Below are positions 34,919-45,900 of a DNA stretch of 48,953 nt, piece after piece. Positions within the stretch are counted from its first letter, which is position 1, and each line of letters starts with the position of its first letter. The DNA comes from Clostridia bacterium (GTDB lineage: Bacteria > Bacillota > Clostridia > UBA1381). Where the stretch lies: positions 1 to 48,953 of the forward strand of contig JAGBHE010000096.1 in the NCBI GenBank assembly GCA_017935675.1. The letters are read 5' to 3'. The notes below the pieces were generated by a model. It had not been told where the DNA came from. It saw only the letters and a list, made by a program, of their open reading frames with translations, and ran no database searches. A program made the translations under genes and the position numbers.

Positions 34919-37810
34919 GTGAAAAGAATTATTGCTTTTATTGTTTTTTTGGCATTAATGCTGCAGGGAACGGCGTTGGGATTCGAAGGGAAATTATCTT
35001 ACGGCGAGCTCAGCTTTGAAAGCAGAGGAATAACCGTTAATTATATATGCAGAGCCGTTTCTTCATACGAAGACGGTCACGGAATAATAGTTACGGCGGT
35101 AGAAGGTGCGGACGAAACGCTTCTTGAGGTTGTTGACGTAGAAACGGAGGAGCTTATTCACGTATTTCATACAGGTATTGCAGGGACGATGTGGTACGGT
35201 GCTGCAGACAGCGACGGCAGGGTGTTTTGCGCCATAGGAAGAAGCCTTGTAATCTATTCCCCGGAGGATAAGACGGTAACAAATGCCGGGTATGTTCCGA
35301 CTACCTTAAGCGGAAATTCAAACAGTGTAATCGCACCGTTTCCGGGCACTGCATTCGGAACAACAAGCGCGTACGGCTATGTTTATGCGTGCCGTGATAA
35401 TAAAATAAGCATTTTAACGCAGCTTCCCGGAGTGAGCTCTATGGGCGGCATTGCATATAATAACGGATTTTTGTACAGCGGCGGCAGGTATTCGGGAGCC
35501 GACTGTGCTTCTTCATATCTGTATAAAATCAATCCGGATACCGGGGAGCCGGCAGCGCTTTCAAATCCACTCGGTGAAAATATAAGCGGAGTGGGATTTG
35601 TACATAGCTGCGGCAAGTATATAATTGCACAGCTGACAGGATATTCGGGTGTGACACACGGATATTTTTATGATACGGAAGATGGCTGCTGGCTTGATAA
35701 AACAGTTGATTTTGACAGCAACGGCATGACTGATGAATGTGACGGAAAGCTGTTTTATATCAGTAATGGTTCATATTACGGAATTGATACGCAAACTCTT
35801 GAAGTTACCAAATATCCGTCTCTTAACTGGAATTTTCAGCGCGGAAACGGACTTCCCCTGACATGCAGCTATTTCCCTGGCGAATGCTTTGTACAGAGTC
35901 AGTATAACGGAAATCTGTATGTTGTTTCGCCTGCACTCGGTGCATGCAGAAGGATAAATGTAAGCCTTGAGGAGGCTTCCATGCGCAGACGTATTTCAAG
36001 GGTGGGAACGGATGGCTCTGTTTATGTAACGGGATTTATGGGGTCTTCCGGCGCATCATATAATCCGCAGACAAAAGAAAAAAAAGCGTTCAGCATAGGG
36101 CAGGGTGAGGGTGCCGTTTGCTATGGGAACAAAATGTATATCGGCGTTTATCCCGGGGCGCTTATTTATGAGCTTGACATGACAAAAGGCTATGACAAAT
36201 CAAATCCTAAGCTTGTATATGATATCGGCGATGACCAGGACAGACCCTTCGGAATGGATATATGTGAAGGAAAGCTCGTTGTGGGTACGCTTCCTTCAGC
36301 CGGAAAGACGGGAGGAGCATTGACGGTCATTGACCTTGATACATACAGCGGTGAGACCTACAGGAATATTATACCTGAGCAGTCGGTGCTTACGGTGACG
36401 CATAAAGGCAGCGTTGTATATTTCGGGACATCTGCAAGCGGCGGTGCTGGGGCTGTTGCCGAAAATGACAGACAGGCTCATGTGGTGAGCTTTGACATGA
36501 ATACAAGAAAGATTATCGGAAATGTGAAATTCAGCGTCCCGGGTGTTAATAAGACGGTGGGCGCCGTTCATGGTCTTAAATATTCACCTGATGACGATGC
36601 CTTGTACGGAAGTGCGGGAGGAATTTTATTCAGAATGCGTCCCGATACTCTTGAGCTCGAAAACAGTAATGTGTACGGCGGCATTGAAGAGATTACGGGA
36701 AGCACAACACAGCTGTGGCATGAGCATTATATGGAGTTTTATGACGGTTTTCTGCTTTGCGGCGCACAAATTGCCGACAGGAATTCTCTTCAAATTATCG
36801 ATTCGGCACCGACAAGTGCACAGCTTGCCGGAGTTATCGGAAGCCGGGCGTATTTTGTGGACGGCAATACCGATATTTACAGCGCTGAGCTTATGACCGA
36901 CAAATCCGGAGGAATTATCTGGAGCTTTGATGACAGAAGCTCTCTTCCTTATGAGTTTACTTTGAACAACAAGGATATTCCCAGATACCTTAATGAACCG
37001 GGTGCCTCCGGAAAAAACGGAGATTATGCCTTCGGATGGCTTACGGGCATCGGGAACGGCCGGGGAAATGCTGCTATAGGTCAGTATTCAAATGGCTTTA
37101 ATCTTCTGAAAAATGAGATAGGGGAAGATTTATTAAATGATACGACAATAGTTGTCAGTATGGACTTTATGGTTAAAAATATTGAAATGACAGCGAATCT
37201 TATAAATCCGAATTTTACTGCCAGAAAGGATCAGTTTGCCGCGTACGTAAGCATGGCGGGAGGCAGATTGTATACAAACGGTACGGAGATAGGGAGCTAC
37301 GGTGAAAACGAATGGCACAATGTTTCGGCTGTATACAGGCTTTCTTCGGAAAACGGTGTTTCATATGATGTTTATTTCGACGAAAAATGTGCTGCGGAAA
37401 ACATATCCGTAAATACAAATGTAACCCGTGCGGGGGTATCATATTTCAGAATACTTATAAATGCCGATACAAGTGACGAGGCATATAATATAAGCAATAG
37501 ATTTGATGGCAGGCAGGAGATTTTGTATATCGATAATCTTTATATAGGACAGCTTGAGGATAACAAAGGTACGGCACCGTCATACAGGACGGATGCGGAG
37601 GCTGTTTATATAAACGGCGGCGCATACGGCACCCGGGCTGATATAATAGTTCCGGAATATGAAGGCGGCCGTCTTACGGAGGTTTCCGTAATCAGCACAT
37701 ATGCCGCTCCGAGAACTACCGAAGCAGTTGCGGCCCAAAGTCCCGGCAAATGCTTTGTATGGACAAATCTGACGGACATGAAGCCGCTTATGTGCGCAGA
37801 TGCAAGGTGA
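34919..37810 (+). CDS. Secreted beta-propeller protein with a WSFD laminin-G-like module
   Basis: The protein has 963 residues from the GTG at 34919, which AAAAGG precedes by nine bases; an ATG at 34910 directly touches that site. Signal peptide about 1-22. Residues ~30-650 are a beta-propeller of repeated four-strand blades (for example LLEVVDVETEELIHVFHTG). Residues ~664-880 are a WSFD module ending LYIDNLYIG, and the tail has CFVWTNLTDMKPL. The propeller shares DQDRPFGMDI, VTHKGSVVYFGT, AVHG and LWHEHY with the next gene product. Conserved His, Asp and Arg residues suggest an enzyme, perhaps an undescribed propeller-fold lyase or hydrolase, but no known family was recognised. Confidence 0.8.
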   Translation: MKRIIAFIVFLALMLQGTALGFEGKLSYGELSFESRGITVNYICRAVSSYEDGHGIIVTAVEGADETLLEVVDVETEELIHVFHTGIAGTMWYGAADSDGRVFCAIGRSLVIYSPEDKTVTNAGYVPTTLSGNSNSVIAPFPGTAFGTTSAYGYVYACRDNKISILTQLPGVSSMGGIAYNNGFLYSGGRYSGADCASSYLYKINPDTGEPAALSNPLGENISGVGFVHSCGKYIIAQLTGYSGVTHGYFYDTEDGCWLDKTVDFDSNGMTDECDGKLFYISNGSYYGIDTQTLEVTKYPSLNWNFQRGNGLPLTCSYFPGECFVQSQYNGNLYVVSPALGACRRINVSLEEASMRRRISRVGTDGSVYVTGFMGSSGASYNPQTKEKKAFSIGQGEGAVCYGNKMYIGVYPGALIYELDMTKGYDKSNPKLVYDIGDDQDRPFGMDICEGKLVVGTLPSAGKTGGALTVIDLDTYSGETYRNIIPEQSVLTVTHKGSVVYFGTSASGGAGAVAENDRQAHVVSFDMNTRKIIGNVKFSVPGVNKTVGAVHGLKYSPDDDALYGSAGGILFRMRPDTLELENSNVYGGIEEITGSTTQLWHEHYMEFYDGFLLCGAQIADRNSLQIIDSAPTSAQLAGVIGSRAYFVDGNTDIYSAELMTDKSGGIIWSFDDRSSLPYEFTLNNKDIPRYLNEPGASGKNGDYAFGWLTGIGNGRGNAAIGQYSNGFNLLKNEIGEDLLNDTTIVVSMDFMVKNIEMTANLINPNFTARKDQFAAYVSMAGGRLYTNGTEIGSYGENEWHNVSAVYRLSSENGVSYDVYFDEKCAAENISVNTNVTRAGVSYFRILINADTSDEAYNISNRFDGRQEILYIDNLYIGQLEDNKGTAPSYRTDAEAVYINGGAYGTRADIIVPEYEGGRLTEVSVISTYAAPRTTEAVAAQSPGKCFVWTNLTDMKPLMCADAR

Positions 37811-37832
37811 GAAAACGGAACAGGAGAATGAA

Positions 37833-40340
37833 ATGAAAATATTCAAAAGGATTCTTTGTATTATACTAAGTGTGTTAATGCTTTCCGGTATGGCGTATGC
37901 CGAAGAGGAAAACAAAATCCGCTACGGCAAGCCTGAGCTTTTATCGGGGCCGGCATTGACAGCAGCATATATCGAAAGGTCACTGACAAGCTATGAGGAC
38001 GGCAGACCTATAGCGCTTGTTTCCGTGAATGCTGCCAATAAGGCGATAACCCAGATAATCGATATTAATGCGGAGAAAATAATTCATACCTTTGATCTTG
38101 ATTTTACCGGCTATTGTTATTGGGGATGTGTAAGCGAGGACGGCGTAATTTATTATACTGTCGGAAATAAGGTGGTTCAGTACGATCCGCGGGAAAAGGT
38201 TCCTGTGCTTCTCGGTACTGCACCAACCTACAGAAGCTCCAACATCAACGGAATGAGCTGGGATGAGGAGGAGGATGTTCTCTACGGAGGCGTTCCGAAT
38301 ACGGGAAATATATTCAGATGCAACCCGAAAAATCATGAAATGACAACAGTTGCAACTCTTTATCCGGAGTGCTATTCAACTTCAAGACCGGCGTCTCTCG
38401 GCGAGTATCTGTATATAGGAGGCACATATTCAAAGAGTGACGGAGGCGGAACTCATGTATACAGGTTAAATAAGTCCTCCGGTGAGATGACAGCGCTTCC
38501 CGATCCGGTCAGCACTCCGATTCATACGGTCGGTTCTCTTTATACAGCAGGTAAATATATATTTGCAGATGTGGACGGTGTAAACTACATTTGGAATACG
38601 GAAACAGAGGCGTGGGAGGATGTGACCTTCAGGTATAAGACCTCCGGACTGACCGATATATTTGAGGGGAAATACTATTTCCTTTGGGATGACTGCTTTC
38701 ACAGCATAGATATAGAAACTCTTGAGATTGTTGATTATCCTGATCTGAGATACGGTTCTCATCTCAGGGGAAACGGATATTTTATTCAGTATGATGATCC
38801 GGATTTTCCCGGATATTCATTCCTTACGGCACAGTATAACGGAAATATTTACATCTTTAATACTACGACAAGTAAGTTTAAGCGCCTTGACGTGACTCTT
38901 AAGGGCGCTCCCCAGGAGCGGAGAGTTTCGTCGGTGGAATGTGATGACAGAGTATATGTAATGAGCTTTAAGGGCTCAAGAGGGGCTGCTGTTGACTGTA
39001 CTGACGGAAGTATAGATTATTATACCGCAGGTCAGGGCGAGGGTGTTACATCAAATCCGGAGACCGGCAAAATATATACCGGCAATTATTCCGGTGCTTT
39101 TATCTATGAGATGGATTCGGACAGGGATTATACCGAAACTGCCGGAGATATCCATTCAGACACAAATCCGCGTCTTTGGGGATACGTGGGGGAAAACCAG
39201 GACAGACCGTTCGGAATGGATATTGCGGATAATAAGCTGATTGTAGGTACGCTTGCAAAGTCTAATGAAATAAGCGGAGCCTTAACGGTTATCGATCTGG
39301 AAACGTATGAATCTGACGTGTACAAGGATGTTATAGAAAATCAGGGGCTGCTTTCGGTTACCCATAAGGATAATATAATTTACGGAGGAACTACCGTAAC
39401 CGGAGGTGCAAATTCAACACCTAAAGCAAATGCCGCCGTTGTGTTTGCCTTTGACCTTGATACGCGAAAGGTTATTCGCAGCACTGAAATTAAAATTCCC
39501 GGTATAAACGGCAATATTTCCGCGGTGCACGGCGTAAAGATAGGACCTGACGGTATGCTGTACGGTGCTGTCGCGGGTGCTGATTTTGTTATGAATCCGG
39601 AAACGCTTGATATAGTAAGGTATAATGTATACGGAACAGACTTTGAGGTAAACGCAGGAGCTAATTCCCAGGTCTGGCACGAATACAAAATGGTATTTGA
39701 TAAAAAAAGCGGATATCTTTTCAGACTCGGTGCCATAATCGATCCGGAAACTCTTGAAATTGTAGCCCAGTGCCCGGAAATCAACGGAGAAATCCCGCAG
39801 TTTGCAGGGCTTGATTCCACCGGAAACGCTTACTTTGTTACATGGAACACAGCCGTGTATAAGGTGCCTGTTATCAGGGGAAATGATAAGAGCTATCTTC
39901 TTGGAGGTCTTGTTTTCTTTAAATGCGATGACGGAAGATTGTACAGAGGTTCTTCTTCACAGGAATTTTCCGTTTATACGGACCATGGCAGAATTATGGT
40001 TCCGGTAAGAGCTGCAGCGTCCGTTATGGGCGGAACTGTTGATTATGATGACGCGACAGGAATTGCTTCGGTGACAAATCAGGCAGGGAATGAAATATCA
40101 TATAAGGTCGGAGATAATCTGGTTAATGTTGACGGAGATATAAAAAAATTCGGTGTTTATATGAAAAACGATAACGGTGTTTCATATATTCCGCTTCAGA
40201 CTCTTTGTGATTTGCTCGGGAAAAGCATTTATACGGATGAAAACGGAATTACATTTATATATGAAACGGGAGTTGATTTTGAGATTGGCTCTGAAATAAC
40301 GGAATATTTACTTAGTGAGGTATACAATGTTGAAAATTAA
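37833..40340 (+). CDS. Secreted beta-propeller protein with a C-terminal stalk domain
   Basis: The protein has 835 residues. GGAG is six bases before the ATG. Signal peptide about 1-22 (MAYAEEE). A beta-propeller spans about 30-690, homologous to the 34919 protein across its length (TSYEDG, QYNGNIYIF, NQDRPFGMDI, VTHKDNIIYGGT, AVHGVKI, VWHEYK). In place of the WSFD module there is a copper-amine-oxidase-N-like stalk domain (about 707-812, IMVPVRAAASVMGG, VSYIPLQTLCDLLG). The shared propeller with swapped C-terminal modules looks like domain shuffling. Function unknown; polysaccharide-active enzyme suspected. Confidence 0.8.
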   Translation: MKIFKRILCIILSVLMLSGMAYAEEENKIRYGKPELLSGPALTAAYIERSLTSYEDGRPIALVSVNAANKAITQIIDINAEKIIHTFDLDFTGYCYWGCVSEDGVIYYTVGNKVVQYDPREKVPVLLGTAPTYRSSNINGMSWDEEEDVLYGGVPNTGNIFRCNPKNHEMTTVATLYPECYSTSRPASLGEYLYIGGTYSKSDGGGTHVYRLNKSSGEMTALPDPVSTPIHTVGSLYTAGKYIFADVDGVNYIWNTETEAWEDVTFRYKTSGLTDIFEGKYYFLWDDCFHSIDIETLEIVDYPDLRYGSHLRGNGYFIQYDDPDFPGYSFLTAQYNGNIYIFNTTTSKFKRLDVTLKGAPQERRVSSVECDDRVYVMSFKGSRGAAVDCTDGSIDYYTAGQGEGVTSNPETGKIYTGNYSGAFIYEMDSDRDYTETAGDIHSDTNPRLWGYVGENQDRPFGMDIADNKLIVGTLAKSNEISGALTVIDLETYESDVYKDVIENQGLLSVTHKDNIIYGGTTVTGGANSTPKANAAVVFAFDLDTRKVIRSTEIKIPGINGNISAVHGVKIGPDGMLYGAVAGADFVMNPETLDIVRYNVYGTDFEVNAGANSQVWHEYKMVFDKKSGYLFRLGAIIDPETLEIVAQCPEINGEIPQFAGLDSTGNAYFVTWNTAVYKVPVIRGNDKSYLLGGLVFFKCDDGRLYRGSSSQEFSVYTDHGRIMVPVRAAASVMGGTVDYDDATGIASVTNQAGNEISYKVGDNLVNVDGDIKKFGVYMKNDNGVSYIPLQTLCDLLGKSIYTDENGITFIYETGVDFEIGSEITEYLLSEVYNVEN

Positions 40341-42921
40341 AAAGTTAATTTCTGTTTTACTCTGTGCCGCATCAGTGGCTTTAAATGTACCGGCATATGC
40401 CCGGACCTTTACGGATTTAAATTTATATACCCATGAAATAAATATAGTAACAGAGCTTGGAATTATGGACGGAGAGAACAGCCTTGAATTTTTTCCGGGT
40501 GATGAGCTTGACCGTGCTGAGCTTGTGAAATCGGTTATGGGACTTTTCGGCACGGATAAAGGGGACGGCAAGCAGCGTTTTGTTGATGTACCGAAGGATT
40601 ATTACGCCTTTGACGCCATTGACAGCGCCGTTTGCTCGGGGCTTATTGAAGCTGATGACAGCAGAAGGTTCATGCCGGAGGAAAAGGCAACGGCAGAGCT
40701 TGCCTGCCGTATTATGCTTTTAGGTATGAATTACAGGATATATTACAATATGTCAGGGAAAACCGCTGCGGCGTATGCTGCGGAAATCGGGCTTCTTGAC
40801 GGGCTGAGCTTTGGCGGAGAGACAATAACACGCGGAGAGCTTGCAAAGCTGATTTACAATTCGTTTTACTGCAATATTCCTAAAATGAGCGGCAGCACCG
40901 GCAGCAATGCGGTTTTTGAAACAGATGAGGACAAGACTGCTCTTTCATTTATGGGAATGAGGGTGGCATCGGGAACGGTAACTGCTAATGACAAAAGCTC
41001 TTTGTATTATTCCGGTAAGCCCGCAGGCCCGGGAAATGCAGTTATTGACGATGTTGAATTCTTTGCCGGTGATTCCGGTGTTGGCAATTATCTCGGTTAT
41101 CATGTTGAAGCCATCTGTACCGATACGGGCGATACGGACACGGTTGTCTGCGCAGTTCCTTCACGGAAAAACAAAACGCTTAAGGTTGATGCTGAGGATA
41201 TTACAGAGGTGACAGATTCTGCGTTTCGTTACGGCGCCGGAAAAAACGTGCGTCTGCGGACAGATATCTGCATGGTTTATAACGGAATTGCTGTCAGATA
41301 CGATTACAGACTTCTCGATATAAAGCTCGGAAGTGTAACGTTTCTTTCAAATTCCGGCTCCGGTTCATACGGTATTGTTTTTATAAACGAGTTTGAAAGC
41401 TTTGTTGCTGCTTCCGTAAGCGCCGCTGACTCGAAAATATACTTAAAAAGCGGCGGCTTTAACGGAAAAAACTATATTGATTTATCACCTGACAAAAACA
41501 TCAGAGCTAAGCTTTTTGAAGACGGCTCGCCTGCCGATTTATCGGCAGTTAAGCCGGGAAGTGTAATTAGTGTATTTTATGCATCCGGCGCAGACGATAC
41601 CTACACTGTTTATATATCAAAAAAGAAGCTTCAGGGAAGGTATACGGCATTTTCCCCGGAGGATGAAACCGTAACTGTCGGCGGAGCGGAATATAAGATA
41701 TCGGAAAATGCTGTCGGATATTCTACGGCGGAAATCGGCAGTACATATGAAATAAGCCTTGATTTTATGGGATATATTGCGGAGTTCTCAGCTGTTGAAG
41801 CAAAGGATAATTACGCCGTGCTGCTGCGCGCCGTTACAGATACTGAAAATGAGGATATATGCATTATAAAATATCTTGCCTCAGACGGAAAGATTTATTT
41901 CGGCAATGCCGGCCCGAAGAAAATAACGCTTATTAAGGGAGATGAGCACAGCAGTATCAGCCCGTCTCTTCTTGAAAAAAAGCTTAAGGCATATTTGTTT
42001 TCAGTTGTTATAATCGATACCGATTCAGCCGGCGCCGTAACGGATATAACTTTGCCTGATGCATATAACAGCGGGGATATTATGTCAAACGAGGGCAGGT
42101 TTACTCTTTATAAGGACGTGACCTCAAGCGTTCAGGCGTCTTACGGCATTATCGACGGCGTTGGCTACGGCAGCAGTATAACATTTATTGTTCCTCCCGA
42201 TGAAGAATATTCAGATGAGGAATGTCAGGTAAAAACGGGCGGCTATTTCAGTGCAGGTTCAAGATACTCGGGCTTCAAGCTCTATGATGTGGGGCTTGAC
42301 GGTCAGGCAAAGGCAATTCTTGTGCGGTCAAAGGGCGGCTCAAGTATTTCGGACTACAGCTCCGGTCTGATGATTGTGGAAAAGAGATATTTCGGAATCA
42401 ATGCCGATGATGAAACGGTAACGGTGCTTTCAGGCTATAAGGACGGTCAAAAGATGAGTGTTCCTGTTACAAACGGATCACTTACCGACCAGAAGCATTC
42501 ATTTGAATATGATATAAAAAATGCTGATATCGGAGATGTTTTTTTGTTTCAGACAAACAGTGCCGGTGAAATTTCTTCGTACGCCTTTGCCTATTCAGAT
42601 TCGCTATGCAAGGATATCTTCAAGCAGTTTACAAGCTGGGGCAACGGTCAGGGTACAACAAGAGAATGCTCTGTATATCACGGCTATGTGAGGTTTGTTT
42701 CGGAAAAATATCTTACGCTTCAATGCGGAAGCGATATCGTGGCAACTGATGTGAGCGCGTCAGCTTTGGTATTTCGTGTGAACCGTTCCGACAAAATAGT
42801 CTCTCCGGGAGAATGGGGAGATATAATCGCGTCAAATTACAACACGGGGCTGACCGGCTCGGAGGTTGTTGTCAGAACAAACAGAAACGGTGTTCAGGAG
42901 GTAATAATATATGAGGATTAA
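40327..42921 (+). CDS. S-layer-homology protein with N-terminal SLH repeats and a large unknown beta-rich region
   Basis: The protein has 864 residues. Its ATG overlaps the previous gene by 14 bases, with GAGGT five bases upstream. Signal peptide about 1-25, then three SLH repeats (about 26-190: FTDLNLYTHEINIVTELGIM, FVDVPKDYYAFDAIDSAV, ITRGELAKLIYNSF). The remaining ~670 residues are beta-rich and match the layout of the 24033 protein of locus A (NYLGYHVEAI, EIGSTYEISLDFMGYIAEF). The family is unknown to me. It is the first of two overlapping SLH genes, so the two are probably made together. Confidence 0.85.
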   Translation: MLKIKKLISVLLCAASVALNVPAYARTFTDLNLYTHEINIVTELGIMDGENSLEFFPGDELDRAELVKSVMGLFGTDKGDGKQRFVDVPKDYYAFDAIDSAVCSGLIEADDSRRFMPEEKATAELACRIMLLGMNYRIYYNMSGKTAAAYAAEIGLLDGLSFGGETITRGELAKLIYNSFYCNIPKMSGSTGSNAVFETDEDKTALSFMGMRVASGTVTANDKSSLYYSGKPAGPGNAVIDDVEFFAGDSGVGNYLGYHVEAICTDTGDTDTVVCAVPSRKNKTLKVDAEDITEVTDSAFRYGAGKNVRLRTDICMVYNGIAVRYDYRLLDIKLGSVTFLSNSGSGSYGIVFINEFESFVAASVSAADSKIYLKSGGFNGKNYIDLSPDKNIRAKLFEDGSPADLSAVKPGSVISVFYASGADDTYTVYISKKKLQGRYTAFSPEDETVTVGGAEYKISENAVGYSTAEIGSTYEISLDFMGYIAEFSAVEAKDNYAVLLRAVTDTENEDICIIKYLASDGKIYFGNAGPKKITLIKGDEHSSISPSLLEKKLKAYLFSVVIIDTDSAGAVTDITLPDAYNSGDIMSNEGRFTLYKDVTSSVQASYGIIDGVGYGSSITFIVPPDEEYSDEECQVKTGGYFSAGSRYSGFKLYDVGLDGQAKAILVRSKGGSSISDYSSGLMIVEKRYFGINADDETVTVLSGYKDGQKMSVPVTNGSLTDQKHSFEYDIKNADIGDVFLFQTNSAGEISSYAFAYSDSLCKDIFKQFTSWGNGQGTTRECSVYHGYVRFVSEKYLTLQCGSDIVATDVSASALVFRVNRSDKIVSPGEWGDIIASNYNTGLTGSEVVVRTNRNGVQEVIIYED

Positions 42922-45900
42922 GAGAATTGCCGCACTTGTGCTTGCCTTTGCTTTATCATCCGGACTGCCTGTCAGGGCGGCTGAGCTTGAGGCGGTATGG
43001 TCTTTTGATGCGGAAAGCGGTATGCCGGAGGGATTTTCCTTCAGCGGCAGGACAGTTACCTTATACAACAATCATGTCGGCGCAGACGGTTCGGAATATT
43101 CATTCGGATTTTCCGCCGGTACAGGTATAGGGATGGGAAACGGAGCTGTGACAAATGACAGCTGCGGTGTTGATATTGACACATCCTCATTTACTTCCGG
43201 TACGAACGGTACAATTGCTGTTTCTTTCGATTTTCTTATTGAAAATTCAAATCTTTGTGCGTGGCTTATTGCACCGGTGGCTGACGGCACGGCTGTGCCG
43301 CTGGTGACACTTTCAGGCGGCAAGATATTTTTCGGTGAAACTGAAATCGGCGCTGTTGAAGCTGACGAATGGCATGAGGTAGGCGCAGAAATAAAGAAAA
43401 CGGAAACAGGTGCAAATGTCAGTATTTACCTGGACGGCGTGAATGTCGGCGGCTCCGGCGCGGCTTATGCCATGGGGGATATAACCGGCTTTTCCGTGCT
43501 TGCAGCACCTGCAACCTCAACTGCTGAATTTCTTGCTAACAGAACCTTTGAGGGAAGAAAGGAGATTTTGCAGCTTGACAATTATTATGCGGGAATAAAC
43601 GATAAGCATTTTGTCGGGGAATTCAGATGCATGGGTGCGGCTGTGGGAGCGTCGCTCAGCGAGTTTATTGTAACCTTTAACCGCAGTGTTTCCGGCAGTA
43701 TTGAAAATCCTGTCACGGCAGACGGGTTCACGATTGCGGAAACGAAATGGGATGAGCTCAGGAAAACAGCTGTTGTGGTTCTTAACGAGCCGATGACCCC
43801 GGGCAATGTATATACAATACGCATTGCGGAGGATATTTCGTGCGATGACGGTATTGAGTATACCGGGAAAACGGAATATGAGCTTACGGCAGCTTTTCCG
43901 AAAAGCATTAATATGTTCTGGAGCTTTGACGATAAAAAGCTGCTTCCCGATTATTTCTCATATAATAATAAAAACGTGCCGACACTTGCTTCGGACGCCG
44001 GTGAAAGCGGCGAGGCGGGAGATTATGCATTTACATTCCTTGACGGTATAGGTAACGGCTTTTCGGGACCGGAAACGGTGCTGAACAAATATACAAACGG
44101 TATGAATATACTGAAGGGGGATCTTACCGCGCCTGTAAATAACACAACCGTTTTATTCGATTATGACTTCCTGCTGAAGGGAGATTATATGCTTGCAGGT
44201 CTTGCAGTGCCGGGGAAGAGTGCAGCAGCTCACGGCTTTGACAGCGCTGTTATTGTCGAGGACGGAAAAGCTGTGTTCGCCGGTGTTGAGCTTGGAAGTG
44301 TTGAAAAAAATGAATGGCATAATATCGGTGTTGTATATAAGCTTTCATCTGCGGAGGGTGCTGTAATAGATATATATTTTGACAGCGTGAAAAAGGTTGA
44401 AGGCTTTAGGGACCCGGCGTTCACAGGCGGAATACACTTTTTCTCCGTTCTGACAACTGCCAAGGTTCCGCCGGAGGTGGCGGCGGAATATCCGAGATAC
44501 GATTCAAGAAACGAATATATGGTTATGGATAATCTTTATATCGGCGACGACGTATCAAGAGCAATTAAAGATTTAGCGGTAACCGGCTGTGTTCCTGCAA
44601 AAAACGCTGCCGGTGTCGCTGCTGACACAGGCTTTTCCGTAACCTTTAACGATTCGGTGAGCTATGGGAAGGATGAGCTTGCAGAATTGATTTCCGTTAC
44701 CGATTCGCAGGGTGTTAGTGCAGGTGCAGACCATTTTACCGTTTCGGAGGACGGCAGAACCGTAAGCGCGGAATTCCCCGGCGGATTAAAAAACCGGGAA
44801 AAATATACAGTAAAATTCAGTGAGAGGCTTATTTCGGATTACGGGAAAGCGCCCGCCGCAGGTGAGGACTATTCCTTCACAACCGGAAGCATTTTTTCGG
44901 GGAAGCTTTCGGATGTCAGTATCAGCAGCGGCGGCGGAATTGTAACAGCGGAATTTGATTTTGCGGGAAGCGGAGAGGCGGTTCTTGTTTCATATGATGA
45001 TAACGGGGTTATGACAGACGCCGGCACGGTATCGGCAGCTTCGGGAACGGTTTCCTGCAGCGGAGACGGGGAAAATGTATGCTTGTTTGTTGTTGACAGT
45101 CTTGAATCCGGTATTCTGCTTGCCGAGCCGTATATCAGCGGTGAAGCTGAGGGAGGATATTCATATCCCGACACCGCATTATCATTTACCGATGTGAAGT
45201 GCAAGGATAAGCTTATTACGGCAGAGGGAGCATCCTCCGTTAAAAACGGATATATTGTATGCAAGCTTGCTGATAACGGAAAAAGTATAGGTTCGGAAAG
45301 TCCGGAGGATTACTTGTATATCGGAATTGCAAAAAGTGACAGCAACGGCCTTTTCAGTTTTTGCGGCAAGGTAAAGGAAGCAGACGGCGAATATTCATAC
45401 AGTGCAAGAGCGCTGTCCGGAAGTGCGGCGGAAGGCAGCGTCAGGTACAAGGTTCTTGATGAAAACAGCTTGCTTTCCATGTCGGCAGGCGGTGTCAGCT
45501 GCAGCATCTCCGGTGCGGAAATAACAGCCCGGATAAGCTCCGGCACGCTCAGCGGACTGCTTGTAAGCTTTGAGCTGTCGGACGGGGCAAGCTTATATTA
45601 TGGAAATGAAAAGCTTATTTCAGGCACCTCAAGGCTTGACTGCAGCGGTCCTGTAGTTCTTAAGGCAGTGTCTGAATACGGAAGTGAAAGAGAATACAGG
45701 CTTACCGTTACAAAAAAGACAGCATCATCAGATAAGGGCGGCGGAAGCGGATCCGGCGGCGGAGGCGGCAGCTCTTACAGGGCGACGGTAACTGCTTCTG
45801 CGGAAAATATGGCGGCGGTGAAAATTCCGGAGCCTGTGGAGACTGTAAAAAGCAACGGCTTTGCCGATGTGCCGGAGGGCTTCTGGGCTGCCGATGCGAT

